A DNA stretch of 64,000 nucleotides from JAYPHU01 sp038127535 (GCA_038127535.1 JAYPHU010000012.1:1-64000), one strand, 5' to 3'; shown: positions 1 to 9,500, counted from the stretch's first letter. Notes: generated by a model not told the origin, from the letters alone. Made by a program: numbers and translations.

Positions 1-2
1 TG

Positions 3-101
3 AACGCATTCAACGATCACGATATGGCAGATGCACTCAAGAAGGTGCGTCAGTCTAACGTTACCCTTCCTGACGACCTCACAAGGTTGAATGGGACGTG
101 A
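3..101 (+). CDS. 3' end of an unidentified gene (partial)
   Basis: The reading frame from base 3 stays open for 32 codons and ends in TGA at 99-101. Its composition is protein-like (ends TRLNGT), but the gene runs off the left edge and I do not recognise the family. Its stop overlaps the GTG from which the transposase fragment can be read, so it may be a host gene tail met by the insertion sequence, or the end of an IS-encoded upstream frame. Confidence 0.3.
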   Translation, partial: NAFNDHDMADALKKVRQSNVTLPDDLTRLNGT

Positions 102-619
102 ATGCACAACCGATGACAGCACCGAACCAAGTCGGGTCCATGGATTTTTTATCAGACCAGCTGTTTGATGGCTCAAAGATACGTATTTTGGCAATTTTTG
201 ATGCCTATTCGAAAATGTCACCGGCGATCGCCGTCCGTCAGCATTATCGAGGCGTTGACATTGTCGATACGCTGGAGAGGGTCAAGGCTGTCTGCGGTAA
301 GCCACGGGCGATCCGCGTCGACAACGGTCCGGAGTTTATCTACAAGGATTTGGATCTCTGGGACTGGAGCAACGGTGTGACATTGGTCTTCTCAAGGCCA
401 GGCAAACCAACGGAAAACGCCTTTGTTGAGTCCTTCAACGGTAAGGTAAGGGCAGAGTGCGTCGATCAGAACCGGTTCTTGTCCCTGGACGACGCGCAAT
501 CAAAATGCGAGGCTTACAAGAGAGAATACAATGAAGAGCGACCACACAGCACCATAGACAACAAAACGCCAATGGAGTTCATGACGCCCATCGGGCAAAC
601 CAGCCGCCAGGTGGCCTGA
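98..619 (+). mobile_element. IS3-family transposase (OrfB), 5'-truncated remnant
   Basis: This is the catalytic core of an IS3-family DDE transposase, which cuts and joins IS ends. The acidic triad is visible: D16 in SMDF, D75 in RVDNGPEF and E111 in FVESFNGK, with the usual 35-residue D-E spacing, followed by the NEERPHST motif typical of OrfB C-termini. Only about 173 residues remain of the roughly 270-290 usual; the N-terminal helix-turn-helix part and OrfA are absent to the left, where the same frame carries stops. GTG at 98 is just the first start codon in the open stretch. The trailer to about base 720 looks like the conserved IS tail. The element is probably non-autonomous or dead. Confidence 0.85.
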
Positions 620-901
620 AGACGGAAACTTCGATCTCGGAACGGTCCAACGCTGGGGACAAGTTCAGACCGGAGAAACACCATCCACTAACATTCAAAC
701 CGGGCCAATCATTGGGGGCTGGTAAATAAGCTTGTGCGAAATTCGCAAGATACTGCTCTCGATAATCGGAAACGGCATAGGCATTTTTTTAAATATCTTA
801 TCAAAATTTTTGGTAGTTTGTTTATCCTCAGTTCGGTCAAACATCGCCCAATTTTAAGATGGCTCTTTGAGTAAATAGAAATAAATAAATTGGCAATAAA
901 A

Positions 902-1936
902 ATGGAAAAAAAGACAAAAATACTGGAAGGTATTTTTTCAGAATATGAAATGGATAGCCTACATATTCTACCGTTATCTATAATTCCATTTAATAACAAT
1001 CAACTCAGCTTTGCTCGGCTTATCAAAAATACAAAACTTGAGACAATGGTTGAGCTTTTTAAAGGGGAAAATACTGGTAGTGGTCAAGTAAATCCTGTTC
1101 TTATCCATGAATTCGTTCATTTTCCTGAAGGAAAGGATAGTAAGGATTACAAAATACTTCAATTTTTATCTTCATTAGGAAGCTTTGATGTATTCAACTT
1201 AAGATATATTCTGAGAAAGAACTCAATCCCCATAAAGGATTCTATTTCATTATCTTTATCAAAATCCAAAGAAGAAGAATTGAATGAATTTATGTCGTCT
1301 TTTACGCGACCTCTTACTGAAGAGCTTTTCGGTGAGAATTATATGTTTAAGAGTGTTTCAAATCTTGTGGGCGAATTAAATGGTCAAGATAAGCAGGAAT
1401 TACTCCACAAGTTAACCCAGTTGTCTGAGCGGCTTAATATAGAGATTAGCGAATTACCTGATTTTTTAGAAAATTATGGTGATATTTACTTATCTCTAGT
1501 TTTTTTTAAATCAGTATTTTATGAATTAAAACCACAGTTTGACTCTTTGTGTGAAGATATGAATCAACTTAGAGAGCATCAATATTATTCTCAAAATAAA
1601 CAACTGATATCTAGCTGTAAAGAAATTGAGAACAATATCGGTAAGGGGATGGAACAATTGCTTATTATGTTAGAGGACGTTACGGACAACGAAAAATTCC
1701 ATTGGAGCAATATTAATGCTCAATCCTTCTCTGAGATGCGAAGTCAAATATTTAGAGATCAAATAAAAATCTCAAACCTTGCTTGTGGGTTATATTTGAA
1801 GATTAGAGCGTGGGATGATGCTTTTGGAAGTTCGGACTCCGGCAGTGCAAGTCGAAAGGTTGATTATTTGTTGGGTTTTATGATTCCCGGTACGGCAGAA
1901 ATTAGGAGAATGGCGGAAGAGGCAATCAAAAAATAA
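902..1936 (+). CDS. AT-rich orphan protein, 344 aa, unknown function
   Basis: I do not recognise the family. The protein is rich in Lys, Ser, Asn, Ile and Glu, has no clear signal peptide or membrane segment, and looks largely helical with a possible coiled coil around residues 155-260. ATG at 902 is preferred over an in-frame TTG at 890. Codon use is strongly AT-biased (A/T third positions) and quite unlike the GC-rich genes from 8.7 kb on, which points to horizontal acquisition. It sits just after an IS3 remnant and before further AT-rich remnants, so it is probably the intact survivor of a transferred accessory island. The one long intact frame with no stops suggests it is still expressed or recently acquired. 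Confidence 0.6.
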   Translation: MEKKTKILEGIFSEYEMDSLHILPLSIIPFNNNQLSFARLIKNTKLETMVELFKGENTGSGQVNPVLIHEFVHFPEGKDSKDYKILQFLSSLGSFDVFNLRYILRKNSIPIKDSISLSLSKSKEEELNEFMSSFTRPLTEELFGENYMFKSVSNLVGELNGQDKQELLHKLTQLSERLNIEISELPDFLENYGDIYLSLVFFKSVFYELKPQFDSLCEDMNQLREHQYYSQNKQLISSCKEIENNIGKGMEQLLIMLEDVTDNEKFHWSNINAQSFSEMRSQIFRDQIKISNLACGLYLKIRAWDDAFGSSDSGSASRKVDYLLGFMIPGTAEIRRMAEEAIKK

Positions 1937-1940
1937 ATCT

Positions 1941-2281
1941 AAAATGATAGATAAAATACGGAGTATGTGTCATCTGAGAGAGTTAGAACGAATTTGTCTG
2001 GGAGAGCTTAATTAGAGTTGATAAAATCCGTATTAATATCTTTGAACAAATCATAATAGAAAATAATAAAGAGTTAAAATACACTAATCTTTTTTTCGAA
2101 TTGTCGATGATGATTTTGAGATTTATGACTTATCTCTCGCTGGCAAAAGTATTCTAAATGGGTAACAGAATTTTTTTCCTTAGGAGTGAACTATAAAATT
2201 ATTAGGCTGAAGCTCATGCTGAAATATTCTGGCTTAAACAATTTTTTGCAGCCCTTCAAATTTGGCATAAAAAGTGATTGA
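1941..2281 (+). pseudogene. Possible AT-rich coding remnants
   Basis: Several short open stretches in different frames look protein-like: one beginning at the ATG near 1945, one with EQIIIENNKELKYTNLFFEL, one with DDDFEIYDLSLAGKS, and one with KWVTEFFSLGVNYK ending in a TGA at about 2281. Their order suggests one or two AT-rich genes broken by frameshifts and stops. I cannot assign a family, and the AT-rich composition makes chance open frames likely, so confidence is low. Confidence 0.25.
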
Positions 2282-2683
2282 ATTGTTGTAACGATGCTCG
2301 AGTATATGAGACTCGTATATAGTTCAGAGTAAAAAAAGGGATTCCATTTTGTCAGATGGGAATGAAGAAGTGCAGAACTTATTCAAAAAATAATGGTATT
2401 CTTAATTACCGTAAGAAAAAGTAAGCGGCATAAAGCTAGTTTTTAGAAACATTAAAGGAACGGTTTCGACGTTAAACTGTTCGGTAAGGATATAAATAAG
2501 GCTTTACTTTAGAGAAATTTAAACTTTCAAAAACATAGACTTACAGCTATGAATTTTTATCGGCGATGCGATAAGGGTCAGTCATGCTCTTGTGGCGCTC
2601 CGCCATAGTTGTTTAGATAAACCTAAGGGCTTATCCATATAAAAGCTATTGAAAGTTCTGTTCTAGCCAATATTCATATCCGC
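2282..2683. other. AT-rich stretch without a recognisable gene
   Basis: I see no convincing coding frame, RNA gene or repeat here. The composition matches the neighbouring foreign AT-rich DNA. Confidence 0.5.
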
Positions 2684-2806
2684 AAAATCAGGCTGATGCC
2701 ATTCCATAAATTCGCCAAAATGGTTGAGGTCTCCGGAACTAAAAACGTCTCCTTTGTGTCTGTCACCCGCCAATTTACTACGACGTCGTCCTTGGGATTC
2801 AATGAA
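2684..2806 (+). pseudogene. Fragment of a large serine recombinase
   Basis: Translated on the plus strand this short stretch reads RLMPFHKFAKMVEV followed by VSFVSVTRQFTTTSSLG, which closely follows the conserved catalytic-domain segment of large serine site-specific recombinases (DRLTRSL.DFAKLVE...GVSFVSVTQ.FNTTTSMG). The match ends soon after, and neither the N-terminal Ser motif nor the C-terminal DNA-binding part is visible. It is a relic of an integrase or resolvase from a phage or integrative element. Confidence 0.65.
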
Positions 2807-2866
2807 AAAAACGGGGCCGAGGCCCTTACCGGCACCGGTCACCTAAACGATCACTGATATTTTTAT

Positions 2867-3619
2867 TCAACCTCCCAGGCCGCATTCTCGGCAAAGATAT
2901 TCAATCATGGACCCGTCCTGTGCCTTAAACATCATTTTTACCCAGCGACCGGCTGTATCATACCAGACCGTTGTCTCAATATCCCCAGAGTAAACGTGCC
3001 TGGCCGCTTGAATCGTCACGCCTTGAGCCTGAATGGTCTGGACACCTGTTGATTCTATGCCAACGTCGGAAATCTCACCGGTGATTGTATTAAGGACGCT
3101 TGAATGAGAGAGTACATTGGGATTCCAGTGATTGGTCGGCAGAAGATTGCTGGATGCGCGTTTAAATCCGTTTGGCCCTTCGATAACAAGATCGCCTCCA
3201 TCCCGCCGAATGTCGACCTGGCTAATGTCGCCATTGTCGTCTTGACGGGCGGTTAAGAGCGCAAGATTTCCCCTCTCCCAGGAAGCTTCAGAAAAGTACA
3301 GGTATTTGTAGACTGGAATTCCCAGAAACCTAATCGTCAGATTAAAACTCGCCTGAACCCTCAGATATCCATCATTTTTTTTGGAAAAGGAGACGGTATG
3401 ACTTCCCACCGACGCGCCATTTCGCAGCACCTCAAAATGTATCCCTCTCGGATATAGTGTTTCAGGCTGATCATAATTAAGTGCCAGAACTCTCCCGGGC
3501 AAAGTTGCGACGGCCAACAACCCGGCGGACAGATAGGCAAATTTGCGGATTAACGCCTTAATCTCAGTCACTCCATGTCGGCGAAATGAACAAGGCGTCG
3601 GATCAGAATTTCTACCCAT
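2867..3619 (-). CDS. DUF6134 family exported protein
   Basis: A 250-residue protein matching the DUF6134 family of exported beta-rich proteins, whose biochemical role is unknown. A hydrophobic segment (AYLSAGLLAVATLPG, about residues 28-42) ending in RVLA looks like a signal peptide. The conserved family features FEVLRNGASVGSH, LPTNHWNP and the terminal MIEYLCREC are present. ATG at 3619 is used here, but GTG at 3571 would give a more normal signal-peptide start. The 5' end overlaps a repeat unit also found near 7488. It is divergent from the ChaN-PDZ gene about 0.4 kb away. Confidence 0.75.
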   Translation of the reverse strand: MGRNSDPTPCSFRRHGVTEIKALIRKFAYLSAGLLAVATLPGRVLALNYDQPETLYPRGIHFEVLRNGASVGSHTVSFSKKNDGYLRVQASFNLTIRFLGIPVYKYLYFSEASWERGNLALLTARQDDNGDISQVDIRRDGGDLVIEGPNGFKRASSNLLPTNHWNPNVLSHSSVLNTITGEISDVGIESTGVQTIQAQGVTIQAARHVYSGDIETTVWYDTAGRWVKMMFKAQDGSMIEYLCRECGLGG

Positions 3620-3672
3620 GGCTAGGAAGCGACCTTATAGCATGGCCCAGACCAGGGTCGGTCTATGACCCG
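3612..3672 (+). repeat. Imperfect direct repeat, left copy
   Basis: GGCTAGGAAGCGACC ... AGACCAGGGTCGGTCTATGACCC recurs with few differences at about 7488-7541. It contains a short inverted repeat, GGGTC/GACCC around a GGTCTAT spacer. The two copies enclose the DUF6134/ChaN/M1 cargo. Confidence 0.6.
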
Positions 3673-4046
3673 AAGCGGAAATCAATATACCGCCAATTGA
3701 GCTGCCTCTTAAACCAGAAATCGGTGTGACTGAACCTATATCTGTGCGCAAGAAACGGGCGGCCGATGCTTCCCTAATCCACAGAGTTTCCCCTGCGAGG
3801 AAAATTTATCCGTTAGCCGACCCTGCCGCCGTTGTTGCGGGTGACCGCAACGAAGGAAGAACGGAGCACGGTGCTGCTGCCACTCGGGAAGTGGCTGTCG
3901 CCTATCTCGACGCGGTGCTGGACATCAATGAAGACGATTTTGCAATCGGTGCTCGAATTGATGCCGGTGATCCAAGGCTACAATCTCTACGTAACCATTA
4001 CGGTATCGTAAATTTCATAAATCCCGTGAACAGAAAACTTAGAAAA

Positions 4047-5348
4047 ATGCGCGTCGGCAAGGCCCTCGCCACATTACTTGTTTCCGCCATGGCCGTTACA
4101 CCGGCCTGCACGATAGCGTCAGAAGATGCCATCGATAAGAAGGACGCAATCTGCAACCGAGCCGGTCAATGGATCAATCCTGCGAGCGGAAATGCCGTTG
4201 CGCCGGATCAGATTATGCGGAGTGCAGCGGAAACTGGCATTGTGCTAATGGGCGAGAACCACGCATCTTTGGAACATCATCGGTGGCAGGCGCAGACTTT
4301 GGCTGGGCTACATGCGCTTAAGCCTTACATGACGATCGGATTCGAAATGTTCCCCCGCACCGTACAGTCGGCGTTAGACCGTTGGTCCTCAGGGGAACTG
4401 TCCCAGGCGGCATTCCTTACAGAAAGCCGATGGTCAGAGGTCTGGGGGTTTGACGCGGATCATTACATGCCGCTTTTCGATCTGGCGCGTCAGAACCGTC
4501 TGCCCATGCTGGCATTAAATGTGGATCGATCTTTGGTGGGCCGCATTGGTCGTGAGGGATGGAGCGCCGTTCCAAAAGGCGAGCGGCAAGGCGTGAGCAA
4601 ACCAGCCCCGGCGAGCGAAGCTTATAAGGATAGCCTAGCCCGGGTATTCATGACCAAGATGCAACACGCAACACCCGGTGGGAGCTGGGGCGAACATAAC
4701 GACTCAAGCCAACAGAAAGCAGATTACAAGCCTGAGATTACGGTGGAAACCGTGATGGCGATGGAGAGCTTCACTCGGTTTGTCGAAGCCCAATTGGTGT
4801 GGGACCGGGCTATGGCTGAAGCCCTGTTAACGGCGAAACGAGCCGATCCGGAAAGGTTGGTAGTCGGCGTAATGGGAAGCGGTCACTTGGATGGTGGACA
4901 TGGTGTTCCTCATCAATTGGCCGCCATGGGCTGGACTGATGTATCCGTACTTCTGCCCATGGACACCGGCGACGATTGCCGTGACATGAAACCAACATTA
5001 GCAGATGCAGTGTTCTTAGTAGCCCCCATGCCGCAATCTCAATCCACCTTGTCGGGGCATCGATCGGGGGTGCCGAGAGGCCCCCGCCTTGGCGTCATTA
5101 TAGAAACGGCAGAGGCCGGGGTGCGGGTGCTCCGAGTGATGGATGACAGTGTTGCACAATCGGCCGCTTTGGCAGCGGGTGATATCATTACGCAAGCTGC
5201 CGGTCTCGCCGTGAAGGAAAATTCGGAGTTGATCACGATTATCCGCCGCCAGGCCCCGGGTACTTGGTTGCCGTTAGTGATCAGGCGCGGAGATCAGTCC
5301 TTGTCTGTCGTCGTCAAGTTCCCGCCGACTGAAACGGTAGCTAAATAA
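4047..5348 (+). CDS. ChaN-like haem-binding lipoprotein with C-terminal PDZ domain
   Basis: The protein belongs to the ChaN/Tiki superfamily, whose bacterial members are outer-membrane or periplasmic proteins linked to haem or iron uptake. The family signature is clear: MGENHASLEHHRWQ at about residues 68-81, then IGFEMFPR, and a distal GSGHLDGGHG. From about residue 345 a PDZ domain follows (RLGVIIETAEAG, then AGDIITQAAG). ATG at 4047 begins a basic, hydrophobic signal peptide ending TPAC, a weak lipobox with Cys21. An in-frame GTG at 3726 would add 107 residues with no signal sequence; I regard that as leader. The gene ends 3 bases before the broken M1 aminopeptidase, so the two probably formed an operon handling peptides or haem at the envelope. 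Confidence 0.75.
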   Translation: MRVGKALATLLVSAMAVTPACTIASEDAIDKKDAICNRAGQWINPASGNAVAPDQIMRSAAETGIVLMGENHASLEHHRWQAQTLAGLHALKPYMTIGFEMFPRTVQSALDRWSSGELSQAAFLTESRWSEVWGFDADHYMPLFDLARQNRLPMLALNVDRSLVGRIGREGWSAVPKGERQGVSKPAPASEAYKDSLARVFMTKMQHATPGGSWGEHNDSSQQKADYKPEITVETVMAMESFTRFVEAQLVWDRAMAEALLTAKRADPERLVVGVMGSGHLDGGHGVPHQLAAMGWTDVSVLLPMDTGDDCRDMKPTLADAVFLVAPMPQSQSTLSGHRSGVPRGPRLGVIIETAEAGVRVLRVMDDSVAQSAALAAGDIITQAAGLAVKENSELITIIRRQAPGTWLPLVIRRGDQSLSVVVKFPPTETVAK

Positions 5349-5350
5349 TT

Positions 5351-7344
5351 ATGGTTGGATTGATTCCGGCCATTTCGGTTCTTTTCGTCCTCATCTGGCA
5401 CGTCCCTGCGGCGGCATCCACTTCCCTTCCTCATCTCGAGGCTGATGTCTTATTCGATCCCGATGCAGCAACCGTTAGTGCCAATGTGAGCTGGACTGTG
5501 CAGTCCTCATCCACCCTCCGGTTCCGTCTCGCCAAATGGATACAGATCGACGATGTATCGAGCCGCGGGCGCGCTCTGACCCCGACGCAAGACCAGGGCG
5601 GGTGGCGGGTCGACCTCCCAGACGGATCAGATAAAATTCTTTTTCGCCTTTCAGGTATAGTCCCACGACTTCCGCCGGCGCAAGAGCGACGCGGCGTACG
5701 CGGAGCAGTCGCTGGCGGGCCGGAAGGTAGCTTTTTGCCAGGTTATTCTGCTTGGCTGCCCGATATCGGCGCGTACTGGGTTACTTATCGACTGGTCGTG
5801 ACAACAAGGGGCGGACAGACCGCAGTTGCGACGGGGTGATTGGTTGAAGAGGCGCGTAAAGCGGTCACCCATCGAGCTGTGTTTGAAGCTCTATATCCTG
5901 CGGAGCTACCATCCGTGTTTGCGGGCCCCTACGTTGTAGCTGAACGCCAAGCTGGCAGGCTTCGCATCCGGACCTACTTTCACGCAGATATTGCTGATGC
6001 GGCGAATCATTATCTTGAAGCGTCAGAAATCTATATCCGCCGCTTCGAAGCGGAAATTGGTCCCTACCCCTTTGACGATTTTCACGTTATGTCGGCCCCC
6101 TACCAGTAGGTTTGGGTTTTCCCAACCTTACCTACATCGGCCGTGTGATTGTCAATCTACCGTTTATGCGTGGTCGCTCCCTTGCACACGAAGTTGCACA
6201 CAATTGGTGGGGCAATGAGGTGGCAGTGGATTACCGTACCGGCAATTGGGCCGAGGGGATTACGACCTATATGTCGGACTACGCCCTCGTCCGCAACCAA
6301 GGGCCGACCGCAGCACGAGAGATGCGGCTTGGCTGGCTTCGCGACTTCAATGCCGTACCGGAAGGTGAGGCCAAACCGGTTTCCGCATTTATGTCGCGGT
6401 CCCATCAGGCATCGCGGATCGTCGGCTACAATAAGGTTGCCCACGTGCTCCACATGCTACGCAAAGAACTAGGCGACGAGGCCTTTGTTCGCGGCATCAA
6501 GGATTTTTAGGCCGAGAACCGCTTTCGCATCGCCGGATGGAGTGACCTCCAAGCCGCTTTCGAAAGAGCCGGGACCAGGGGCCTCAACCGCTTCTTCGAG
6601 CAATGGTTGAACCGTGCCGGGGCACCTCTGATTGAAGTTACCGACGTCCGGGTCGAGAAGGCAGGGGCGCAGTATCGCCTGTCCTTTATCCTGACCCAGG
6701 TTGATCCCGCCTACGAGTTGAATGTTCCAGTCGAGATCGAGACAGCGACAGGGATCGAGCGTGACCTGGTCCGGGTGACTGGCATGACTAAAAAGGGCGA
6801 ACGAGCATTATCGTCGAAACCGCTCAGTCTCGCCATTGATCCGGACTTTGATCTATTCCGGCGGCTTCTACCGGGTGAAAGTCCGCCGATCATACGTGAC
6901 GTAACCCTAGTAGCCCAGGTAGATGTAGCTGTTCTGGAAACAGACAACGATTATCAGTCTGTCGCCAGAGCGCTGGCGGCACAGCTGACACGTGCAGCGG
7001 TGCCCATCAAGGAGAAAAACAAATGGGCAAAACCTTCCCGCGCCCGGATCGTGATCGGCTCCAAAACCGCCATCGCAGACTTTGCATCACGAGTGCTGGG
7101 GGCGGATACATCTGATCTTATCGAACGGGGCTCGGCCGCAGCCTGGGTTAACCGCACGGCGGAAGGCCACTCGGTTCTGTTGATCCGTGGCGATAGAAGT
7201 GATTCCATCGCTGCGTTGATACGGCCTCTCCGTCACTACGGAAACCGCAGTTACGTAACCTCCCAAGGTAGCCGAGCGCTCACCCGCGGTGTGTGGGAGA
7301 TGACGTCGAGTCCGCTAATTATTGACCAGACGAAACCACGCTGA
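5351..7344 (+). pseudogene. M1-family aminopeptidase, broken by two stops and a frameshift
   Basis: The pieces together make one gluzincin aminopeptidase of about 660 residues. The zinc site HEVAHNWWGN with the second glutamate in NWAEG is at about 6185-6255, followed by the GYNKVAHVLHML segment and a C-terminal domain. Three lesions interrupt it. TGA at 5837-5839 falls in TG*LVEE, where Arg (CGA) is likely. A C is missing from the run at 6096-6100: adding one restores LPVGLGFPNLTYIGR. TAG at 6508-6510 replaces what is probably Trp in KDF*AENRF. An N-terminal signal peptide is still visible. Reading through all three gives a coherent family member, so this is a recent pseudogene unless the base calls are wrong. 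Confidence 0.85.
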
Positions 7345-7487
7345 CTGGCTACGCCGATGATGCCGCTTAGCTGGCTGCGCTTGGTCTCGCTATATCACCT
7401 CAATGGTAACGGATGGGAACTCGGTGGCCCTCATGCTGAACTTGATAACTGGCTGCCTTAAACAAACATAGGAATTTCTGAAATTGG

Positions 7488-7549
7488 CTAGGAAGTGACC
7501 ATAGTTGGTGGATAAGACCAGGGTCGGTTTATGACCCTGGCTGTGTAAA
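7488..7549 (+). repeat. Imperfect direct repeat, right copy, with perfect 8-bp inverted repeat
   Basis: GGCTAGGAAGTGACC ... AGACCAGGGTCGGTTTATGACCC matches the left copy at 3612-3672. Here the palindrome is longer: CCAGGGTC, 7-base spacer, GACCCTGG. It abuts GGCTGTGTAAAAACG, which looks like an IS1182-type terminal sequence. Confidence 0.6.
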
Positions 7550-7603
7550 AACGTTTTTTTGAAAGTCTGTTGTAATCTCGTTGTTGATCTTAGCGAGGTT
7601 ATT

Positions 7604-8155
7604 ATGAAGCGTTTTGTTGAAGGCATATCACGGGATCAGGTCTCGTTTCTGCCGGAATGTCGTGAAGATTTTATTGAATAAGATAATCCGGTTCGTGTGG
7701 TTGATGTGTTTGTCGATTAACTAGACCTCCGTGATTTGGGTTTTGATCGAATTGACCCACGCTCGACCGGACGATCCAGCTACCATCCCTCCGTTCTTTT
7801 AAAGCTCTATATCTATGGCTATCTGAACAGGGTGCAGTCGAGTCGCCGTTTAGAACATGAAGCCGGACGGAACGTTGAGGTTATGTGGTTGACCGGACGG
7901 CTGGCACCAGATCACAACACGATTGCCGACTTCCGAAAGGATCATGGAAAAGCCATTCGCAAGGTCTACTACCAATTCATCGAGCTTTGCCGCCGCATTG
8001 GTCTGTTAACGACGGCCAGTATGGCTATCGACGGCTCAAAGTTCAAAGCGGCAGTGACCGTGCACAATTAGCTCCGATGGCAGAGAAGGCCAAGATCGCG
8101 CTAGGTGTTGATCAGATCAATGTCGTCGCCGACCGTGGCTATTTTAGCGCTGAGC
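7604..8155 (+). mobile_element. IS1182-family transposase remnant
   Basis: The frame from ATG 7604 follows the N-terminal part of IS1182-type transposases: ISRDQVSFLPE, DNPVRVVDVFVD, then YHPSVLLKLYIYGYLN, RRLEHEAGRNVEVMWLTGRL, ADFRKDHGKAIRKV and SMAIDGSKFKA. Two TAA codons at 7679-7681 and 7718-7720 replace glutamates (E*DNPVRV, VD*LDL). After TAG near 8070 the match resumes in another frame as MAEKAKIALGV...VVADRGYFSAEHC, so roughly 100 residues have been deleted. The element ends where the Cache-domain fragment begins, so it appears to have inserted into or recombined with that gene. Confidence 0.85.
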
Positions 8156-8156
8156 A

Positions 8157-8546
8157 TTGTCATTCGACATCGACTACCTTCGAAATGTTGTCTCTGTTTA
8201 TCCCACGCTGAGGACCCTCATTCTATTGGATTCTAGAGGCATCATTGTCGGCGACACTAGATTGAGACAACCGGGTAAAGGCGTTGATGTTTCCGACAGA
8301 GATTACTTTACCAGTCACATTAAGCTGCCAAATTATGACGTTCATATATCTGATCCAGTCGCTAGCCGTGTTGATGGCAAATGGACTTGGGTACTAAGCG
8401 CGGCTATTAGGTCGAGCTTAGATGGATTGATAGGCGTCGCTGCAGTTTCAATAGATAGAGGGTTTTTTAGGGACGTAACTGCGGCAGGAGGACATTCCGA
8501 CTATGAAACGATTTTGTTAGTTCATAAAACTGGATTCCGAGTTTAA
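8157..8546 (+). pseudogene. Cache (PDC) sensor-domain fragment of a membrane signalling protein
   Basis: The open stretch encodes part of a double-Cache extracytoplasmic sensor: LRTLILLDSRGIIVGDTR, then VDVSDRDYF, ISDPVASRVDGKWTWVLS and SIDRGFFRDV. Such domains usually precede GGDEF, histidine-kinase or chemoreceptor modules, but here neither the N-terminal membrane anchor nor any output domain is present. It starts exactly at the end of the transposase remnant and stops at 8544-8546, so it is a gene fragment left by IS-mediated damage. TTG at 8157 is unlikely to be a real start. Confidence 0.65.
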
Positions 8547-8710
8547 AGAGTTTTTATATACAATTTTAAGTAATATTCTATGAGGGTAACTCACTATCCT
8601 TACGATAGGATTTCCAGTTTATTTTCGGAAATCAATGCAGATTCGGATTAGTCTGTTACGATGAAGTTTGTATATAATGGCCTCTAAATAGAGCCTGTTC
8701 GAGGAATTCC

Positions 8711-9148
8711 ATGGAAATCAAAAAAGTCGCATATCGTAAAAAAACGGGTGTGCCGGATCCGATCGACATCTATGTCGGTGGACGGGTGAAAATGCGCCGT
8801 ACCCTTTTGGGGATCAGTCAGGAAATTCTAGCGGACGCCGTTGGTCTGACCTTCCAGCAAGTTCAAAAATACGAACGGGGCACCAACCGGATGGGCGCCA
8901 GCCGGCTGTTCGATATCGCCACCGTGTTACAGGTGCCGATCTCTTATTTTTACGAAGACATGCCGGACGACATTAAGACCCGGAAGATTGACGCCCCGGA
9001 AGGTTTTAATCGCAAGAAAACACCGACCAGCGAACACGGTCTATATACAAAGCGGGAAACCCTGGAGCTGGTGCGCTATTACTACACCATCTCCAACAAG
9101 AAAACTCGCGAAGAAATGCTTCGGCTGATTGCGTCCCTGTCCGGCTAA
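8711..9148 (+). CDS. XRE-family helix-turn-helix transcriptional regulator
   Basis: A 145-residue Cro/C1-type repressor. The HTH lies at about residues 22-78: GGRVKMRRTLLGISQEILADAVG, with recognition helix LTFQQVQKYERGTNRMG, then LFDIATVLQVPISYFYED. The C-terminal part (RETLELVRYYYTISNKK) is the usual helical dimerisation tail of the short XRE regulators common in Rhodospirillales and related alphaproteobacteria. AGGAATTCC lies just before the ATG at 8711. It is the first intact GC-rich gene after the decayed island and is followed by a hairpin terminator. The target genes cannot be inferred. Confidence 0.85.
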   Translation: MEIKKVAYRKKTGVPDPIDIYVGGRVKMRRTLLGISQEILADAVGLTFQQVQKYERGTNRMGASRLFDIATVLQVPISYFYEDMPDDIKTRKIDAPEGFNRKKTPTSEHGLYTKRETLELVRYYYTISNKKTREEMLRLIASLSG

Positions 9149-9192
9149 TTTTTCGCCGTAGCTAAAATATTAAGCTCCACGCATCACTGAAC

Positions 9193-9220
9193 CGGCCCGT
9201 TGATAGGAACGGGCCGATGG
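9193..9220 (+). terminator. Hairpin terminator after the XRE gene
   Basis: CGGCCCGTT (9193-9201) and AACGGGCCG (9208-9216) form a perfect 9-bp stem with a 6-base loop, followed by ATGGTTTT. Confidence 0.65.
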
Positions 9221-9256
9221 TTTTAGGCTGTTGACTCCAATCACGGGAGAGCCAAC

Positions 9257-9500
9257 GTGCGACTGCGCCTCTGTCTGATTGCCGTGCTGGCGGTAGCCAA
9301 TGCCGCTGTGGCTCGGGCCGAGCCAGGCCCGGCCAGCGGCTATTTAATGGCGACGCCGACGTCATTGTTCTCGTTCGGCATGTATCAACTTCGCCTGACG
9401 ATCGAGTAGTCCGGTGAGCGGATGTAGCGTGGGTTCCGCGCTAAGGTGGTGACCACCACGGCCTACGACTGGGACCGGGACCGGATTCGCGTCGGCTATC
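9257..9500 (+). pseudogene. Exported small protein, broken by two TAG codons
   Basis: From GTG 9257 the frame begins with a signal peptide (LCLIAVLAVANAAVARA), then YLMATPTSLFSFGMYQLRL. Two TAG codons at 9407-9409 and 9425-9427 interrupt LTIE*SGERM*RGF, after which the same frame continues with TTTAYDWDRDRIRVGYLV. The continuity of coding character across both stops indicates a small periplasmic protein that has been inactivated. The right end merges into the lipase remnant on the other strand, so part of both genes has probably been lost. I do not recognise the family name. Confidence 0.5.

Noticed and set aside
5837..5839. TGA in the M1 gene as a second selenocysteine codon
   Set aside because: The position is in TG*LVEE, where Arg is expected and no redox residue is known; the gene has two more lesions.
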